This document shows, one piece after another, positions 6,136 through 10,000 of a stretch of 10,000 nucleotides of DNA. Location of the stretch: assembly GCA_008636095.1 (NCBI GenBank), contig VSJD01000219.1, forward strand, positions 1 through 10,000, given 5' to 3'. How positions within the stretch are numbered: the first letter of the stretch is position 1; each line of letters begins with the position of its first letter. Below the pieces are notes generated by a model. That model saw only the letters and a list, made by a program, of their open reading frames with translations, was not told where the DNA came from and did no database searches. Origin of the DNA: Kiritimatiellota bacterium. GTDB lineage: Bacteria; Verrucomicrobiota; Kiritimatiellia; JAAZAB01. The translations under genes and the position numbers were made by a program.

Positions 6136-7833
6136 GTGACCGAAATCAGAAAAGAACCTTATGTTCTGCCGGGCGTGGATATCGGGCCGGAAAACCCATT
6201 GCCAACGTTCAGACAACCCGAGCAGGAGTATAAGCCCTGCGTTTTGGAAGGCATACCGGCTGAAGAAACCAAGCTGATAGGATGGAAGACCGATTTTCGT
6301 GTTCTTCCCTATAGAATTCAAGATGGCTACACAGCCGACAAGCAGACGAAATCGTTCGATTCGGTAATAATGGAAAACGAGTATCTGAAAGCCACATTTG
6401 TCCCGGCACTCGGCGGGCATATGATGAGCCTGATACACAAACCATCCGACACCGAGCTTCTGGACCGCAACCCGGTATTTCAGCCACGCAACCTGGCCCT
6501 GCGTAACGCCTGGATAAGCGGAGGAATCGAGTTCAACGCCGGGCAACGGGGGCATCACTACCTGACGTGCTCCCCCTTGCATACTTGCCTGATAAAAGGT
6601 CCGAATGGTGAACCGGGGATGCGTATGTATGCCTGGGATAGAGTAAAGCGGTTTACATATCAGATGGACTTTTACCTGCCGTCCGGCTCACAATTCCTGT
6701 TTATGCATGTTCGCATTGTGAACGCGCTCGATTGTGAGACTCCCATGTACTGGTGGACCAATATGGGAGCCCCTGAGAAAAAGGACCGTAGAGTTCTGGT
6801 TCCGGCCGACACCTGTATATATAACGTCGAGAAAGAGTTTGCCCTGGGACATATGCCGGAGATAGACGGTTACGATGTGCCCTGCACAACAAGTATCAAG
6901 CACTCGATGGAGTTTTTCTTCCGAATGGGTGAGACCCAAAGGCGCTGGATTGCCACGCTGGACAAGAACGGCAAAGGATTCATTCAGACCTCCACTGACC
7001 GCCTAATTGGCCGCAAGCTCTTTGTATGGGGAACCAGCAAAGGCGGAAACAGATGGCAGGAGTATCTGGCTGCACCTGGAAGTGCATATGTAGAGATTCA
7101 GGCCGGCCTTACCCAGACACAGATCGAGCATATCCCGATGCCGGCCCACTCCGAGTGGACTTGGACCGAAGCGTTCGGAATGATGGCGATGGATCCGGCC
7201 AAGGTGCATGGAACCGAATGGCATTCTGCCTGGACAGCAACGGATGCCGGATTGGAATCAGCATTGCCAAGAGCGGACCTCAATGCATTGCACACAGAAT
7301 ACGATAAGCTGATGACCCAGCCTTGTGGAGCAATGTTGCATGGAGGACTTGGCTGGGGCGCCCTGGAGCGACGCAGAGCCAAAACTGCAGGAGCGGTGGA
7401 TATCATTCCGGCAGAGCTTCGTTTTGACGAGTCCGATCTCGGATGCGACCAGGTTGCGTGGATGGAATTGCTGGATACCGGCAAGCTCCCTGAAACCTGC
7501 GCCTGCCAGGAACCAGGCCAGTTTATGGTTCAACCGGAGTGGAAAGCGGAGCAAGCGACCACTGGCTGGGATGGTATCACCTTGGCGTTGCCCATGTCGA
7601 GGCCGGTGAGATCAAAGAGGCAATCGAAGCATGGGACAAGTCTCTCAAGCACAAGCGCACCGGCTGGGCTCTGCGGAACCTGGCGGCTTTGGAACTGCGC
7701 GAACATCACAAAGAAGCTGCCCGCGCCCTGTACCGGGATGCCTGGGGAGCCGGACCTCAGACCATATACCTGGCCAAGGAATATTCAGCCCTACTGCTGG
7801 ATATGGGACTTAACCAGAGTGTCGTTGACTTGA
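6136..7833 (+). CDS. DUF5107 domain protein, 5' part of a frameshifted DUF5107-TPR gene
   Basis: First part of a gene that should run 6136-8144 (about 669 residues if repaired). Residues about 75-420 match the DUF5107 type, a beta-sandwich related to galactose mutarotases: ENEYLKATFVPALGGHMMSL (80-99) and the hallmark WISGGIEFN (126-134) followed by GHH. Such proteins occur in carbohydrate-use loci, but a reaction is not established. There is no signal peptide, so it is probably cytoplasmic. The meaningful reading stops near 7540-7560; the tail to 7833 is low-quality sequence (many Ser, Arg, Pro, Trp) and out of frame with the TPR half. The GTG start is set by AGGAGG at 6121-6126. Either the gene is a recent pseudogene or a base is missing from the assembly. 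Confidence 0.8.
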   Translation: MTEIRKEPYVLPGVDIGPENPLPTFRQPEQEYKPCVLEGIPAEETKLIGWKTDFRVLPYRIQDGYTADKQTKSFDSVIMENEYLKATFVPALGGHMMSLIHKPSDTELLDRNPVFQPRNLALRNAWISGGIEFNAGQRGHHYLTCSPLHTCLIKGPNGEPGMRMYAWDRVKRFTYQMDFYLPSGSQFLFMHVRIVNALDCETPMYWWTNMGAPEKKDRRVLVPADTCIYNVEKEFALGHMPEIDGYDVPCTTSIKHSMEFFFRMGETQRRWIATLDKNGKGFIQTSTDRLIGRKLFVWGTSKGGNRWQEYLAAPGSAYVEIQAGLTQTQIEHIPMPAHSEWTWTEAFGMMAMDPAKVHGTEWHSAWTATDAGLESALPRADLNALHTEYDKLMTQPCGAMLHGGLGWGALERRRAKTAGAVDIIPAELRFDESDLGCDQVAWMELLDTGKLPETCACQEPGQFMVQPEWKAEQATTGWDGITLALPMSRPVRSKRQSKHGTSLSSTSAPAGLCGTWRLWNCANITKKLPAPCTGMPGEPDLRPYTWPRNIQPYCWIWDLTRVSLT

Positions 7834-8144
7834 TAAATGCAATGCCGGAAGAGATACGTTCAGACGAACGCATACGTCTGATGTCCGCCTGGGCAAAGGT
7901 CCGTATGGATGATTTTTGTGAAGCTGAGAAACTTTTGAAGTTTTTTGAATACGAATTCGTAACTATGATGGAGGGCGAAGGTTCACTTGCCATTCTGTGG
8001 TTTGAGATGCATGAACGCAGAATAGCAAAGGAACAGGGAATCCCGATTGACGACGAGCTAAAAGCAAGGGTGCGGCATGACTTCCCACCCCCTGCCAAAA
8101 TAGACTTCCGTGTAGCAAGGGAAGTAGCGGAGAGAAATAAATAA
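7539..8144 (+). CDS. TPR domain, 3' part of the frameshifted DUF5107-TPR gene
   Basis: This reading, one frame back (-1) from the DUF5107 part, continues the same protein. It begins in good sequence at about SDHWLGWYHLGVAHVEAGEIKEAIEAW, a clear TPR repeat, followed by WALRNLAALELREHHKEAARALYRDAW and further helical pairs (IYLAKEYSALLLDMG; RLMSAWAKVRMDDFCEAEKLL). It ends in a conserved-looking tail, FPPPAKIDFRVAREVAERNK. DUF5107 proteins often carry C-terminal TPRs of this kind, probably for protein contacts. No ribosome site precedes the GTG at 7539, so it is not an independent gene. A 5-A/5-T hairpin overlaps its stop codon but is too weak to call a terminator. Confidence 0.75.
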   Translation: MESGASDHWLGWYHLGVAHVEAGEIKEAIEAWDKSLKHKRTGWALRNLAALELREHHKEAARALYRDAWGAGPQTIYLAKEYSALLLDMGLNQSVVDLINAMPEEIRSDERIRLMSAWAKVRMDDFCEAEKLLKFFEYEFVTMMEGEGSLAILWFEMHERRIAKEQGIPIDDELKARVRHDFPPPAKIDFRVAREVAERNK

Positions 8145-8230
8145 AAACAATTTTTATTATGTTATCATTGATTTGCACGCTGAACCAAGACGCAATAATG
8201 ACAAGGCCCAATAATGATGGAGTCAAAATA

Positions 8231-10000
8231 ATGAAAAAGATAGAAAAGGCAGTTAAGTTGCCAACGGTTACTACTCTGGTTGCCAAAGGAGCAGCTAATG
8301 TGGAAATTCTTCACCCTGACAGCGCAGCCGGCAAAGCCGGAGCTGAAAAAATAGCCGGGACGATTAAGGCAAAGAGTAATGTCCGGGTGACCACGCGCAT
8401 TGCGACTAAAGCCGACCAGATGCCCAAAGGCAACGTAATTATGCTTGGCAATATAGCCAATAACCCGGCATTGCTCTTACTGTACAGCCGATATCTGTTG
8501 ACTGCTGATGAAAACTTTCCAGGCACTGGTGGTTACACCTTGGAGACGGTAGTTGAGCCCATTCAACGTGGCGCAGATGTGCTTGTAATTGGAGCCAGTG
8601 ACGATGCCGGTTTGGGGCAGGGCGTAGAGGTGCTGTGCGCCAAAATTGCCGAACATGGCAAAGCAGGAGAGCTGGTATTACCCATAATCTTCGAACAAAA
8701 ATTGGAGAAATCAAAAGGCAAGGCGACCTTTGCTGAAGATCATTTTGCCAAGGGAATGAAAGATGCTCAACATGCGCTTGATGGCGGGAAACATATGTCA
8801 CTTGGTGGAGTTTTAGCTGAAATCGGTGACCGTTACCGGGCATATCACAATAGCGCCGATGCCAGGTTGTATGTCGCCGTAGCTAAATTGTTTGGAGAAA
8901 GCGCCATCAACGATCCCAGGAAATTTGGCGGACCATGGGGTTTTGACAGTGACTTTGCCAGCTACAATGCGATCGCCGGCTGGGATGTCATCGAGCATGA
9001 CGTGGCGATTAGTGATGCCGATCGTTTGGCCGCGGCCAATGTGTTGCTACGCTGGTTGCGTGAAGATATTTTTGATGAGGCCAAGCACGCAGCATCGGAA
9101 ACCGGAGTTTTGCACAATCACACGACATTCGCCACGCTCGGATCAATGCGTGGTGCGTTCTATTTTGACAAGTATTATCCGGAATTGGGCGATCCGGCCA
9201 ATTGGAAAGCGGCCGTTAAAAAGATCTTTACCCGTCAAACTGCATCAGGAAAAGTGCTCGATGATAGCGATGGTTATCTGTGGCACACCTGGCGGCACAT
9301 GATGATCTATACCCTGGCTATGCCGGATTATACGATGCTGGAGAACGGCGTCGCCAAGAAGATGGTTACGCTCAATGCCATCACCTGCGATAATTTGGGA
9401 GCGCAAGCACCGTATGGCGACACCGGCGGCTGGGCTTCGGGCAATGGGGATTTGATCGTGCTGGATATGTACTACAGCGCTACCAAGGATCCGATGGCAG
9501 CCTATTTGCTCAAACTCAAACGTCCCAGATCAAAAGCCTATGGCGTCAGTGGCTTCTTTAACAAAATAAAAGCTGAAAGGCAAACAGCCGTCGATGGTTT
9601 GCAAATTATTCCGTTGGATCAGACCTTTTATGATTCGGTGGAGTGTTTTGAACTGCCTGTTGAAACGTGCTTTGATAAGTTTTCATTCCGCGAGAAATTT
9701 TCTCCGGAGGCCCTTTATGTTTTGGTTGACGGGATGGATACTGGCTCACACCGTCACGCTGACGCCAACAGTATCTTGCGTTATAGCCAGTATGGGCGTG
9801 ACTGGTTGGCAGAGAACTTCTACTCGGCAAATCAGCAAAAGTGCCACAATTCAATGCTGATACTATGCGATGGCGAGGCGTTTGATTTGCCTGGTTATGT
9901 GGAAATTTTATCGAAGGATGAGAATGACAAGTTTGCCTATGTCGCCGGCCGCGCCAAAGGCACCGCACCGGCCGATTGGATTCGCTACTGCATATGGCTC
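8231..10000 (+). CDS. heparinase II/III-like protein, cut by the window edge
   Basis: An open frame of 590 codons runs off the right edge. The N-terminal part (about 10-160) is an alpha/beta domain with VIMLGNIANNPALLLLYSRYL (69-89), FPGTGGYTLETVVEP (96-110) and DVLVIGASD (116-124), like domains that precede the catalytic part of some glycosidases. Residues about 170-450 are helical, as in an alpha/alpha toroid, with HNHTTF (295-300) at the position of the Asn-His motif of heparinase-like lyases. Then a beta-rich part has SHRHADANSILRYSQYGRDWL (His507, His509, Asp511, Asn513), resembling the heparinase II/III C-terminal domain. A polysaccharide lyase role is likely but the substrate is unknown. 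No signal peptide is seen. ATG 8231 has GGAG 8 bases upstream (8219-8222); in-frame ATGs at 8159 and 8198 have weaker sites. Confidence 0.75.
   Translation, partial: MKKIEKAVKLPTVTTLVAKGAANVEILHPDSAAGKAGAEKIAGTIKAKSNVRVTTRIATKADQMPKGNVIMLGNIANNPALLLLYSRYLLTADENFPGTGGYTLETVVEPIQRGADVLVIGASDDAGLGQGVEVLCAKIAEHGKAGELVLPIIFEQKLEKSKGKATFAEDHFAKGMKDAQHALDGGKHMSLGGVLAEIGDRYRAYHNSADARLYVAVAKLFGESAINDPRKFGGPWGFDSDFASYNAIAGWDVIEHDVAISDADRLAAANVLLRWLREDIFDEAKHAASETGVLHNHTTFATLGSMRGAFYFDKYYPELGDPANWKAAVKKIFTRQTASGKVLDDSDGYLWHTWRHMMIYTLAMPDYTMLENGVAKKMVTLNAITCDNLGAQAPYGDTGGWASGNGDLIVLDMYYSATKDPMAAYLLKLKRPRSKAYGVSGFFNKIKAERQTAVDGLQIIPLDQTFYDSVECFELPVETCFDKFSFREKFSPEALYVLVDGMDTGSHRHADANSILRYSQYGRDWLAENFYSANQQKCHNSMLILCDGEAFDLPGYVEILSKDENDKFAYVAGRAKGTAPADWIRYCIWL

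Noticed and set aside
7539..7541. Independent start (GTG) for the TPR part.
   Set aside because: No ribosome site, and the sequence continues the DUF5107 protein in the manner of fused family members.
7535..7560. Programmed -1 ribosomal frameshift.
   Set aside because: No canonical slippery heptamer in the zero frame and no obvious downstream stem; a lost base is simpler.
8140..8158. AATAAAAA-CAA-TTTTTATT hairpin as a terminator.
   Set aside because: The stem is A/T only and would be unstable; it overlaps the stop codon.
1..10000. CRISPR arrays, tRNA or rRNA genes, transposases, defence systems.
   Set aside because: None of the needed repeats, cloverleaf sequences or protein motifs were seen on either strand.

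Overview
The window reads as a chromosomal segment of a free-living bacterium. The mixture suggests the PVC group (Lentisphaerota, Kiritimatiellota or Verrucomicrobiota) or a neighbouring environmental phylum. A housekeeping pair (pyrH, frr) and trxA lie among large carbohydrate-related proteins: a secreted GHL10-type glycosidase, a DUF5107-TPR protein and a heparinase II/III-like protein. Intergenic spaces hold short degenerate repeats of the kind common in such genomes. The taxonomic guess is inference from gene content only.

Layout, all genes on the + strand. 1-219: leader without a convincing gene. 220-2214: exported GHL10-like protein. 2282-2310: a very good sigma70-type promoter. 2358-3107 pyrH and 3168-3731 frr form a probable two-gene operon. 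3732-4028: spacer with hairpins, an inverted-repeat-bounded AT-rich block and a 10-bp perfect stem. 4029-5147: unrecognised basic repeat protein with one C-terminal membrane segment. 5267-5596: trxA, followed by a possible 46-residue ORF (5627-5767). 5768-6135: gene-free, repeat-rich spacer with an extended -10 promoter candidate. 6136-8144: one DUF5107-TPR gene broken by a -1 frameshift near 7540-7560. 8231 to the window end: heparinase II/III-like protein, cut by the edge.

UMP kinase makes UDP for nucleotide synthesis and RRF recycles ribosomes; they are commonly neighbours after rpsB-tsf, but here the upstream neighbour is a glycosidase-like gene and a dedicated promoter precedes pyrH. The last two genes probably belong to a saccharide-processing locus that continues to the right. 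I found no CRISPR array, tRNA, rRNA, transposase or defence system. The least explained items are the repeat/tail-anchor protein, the frameshift, and the intergenic repeat elements.
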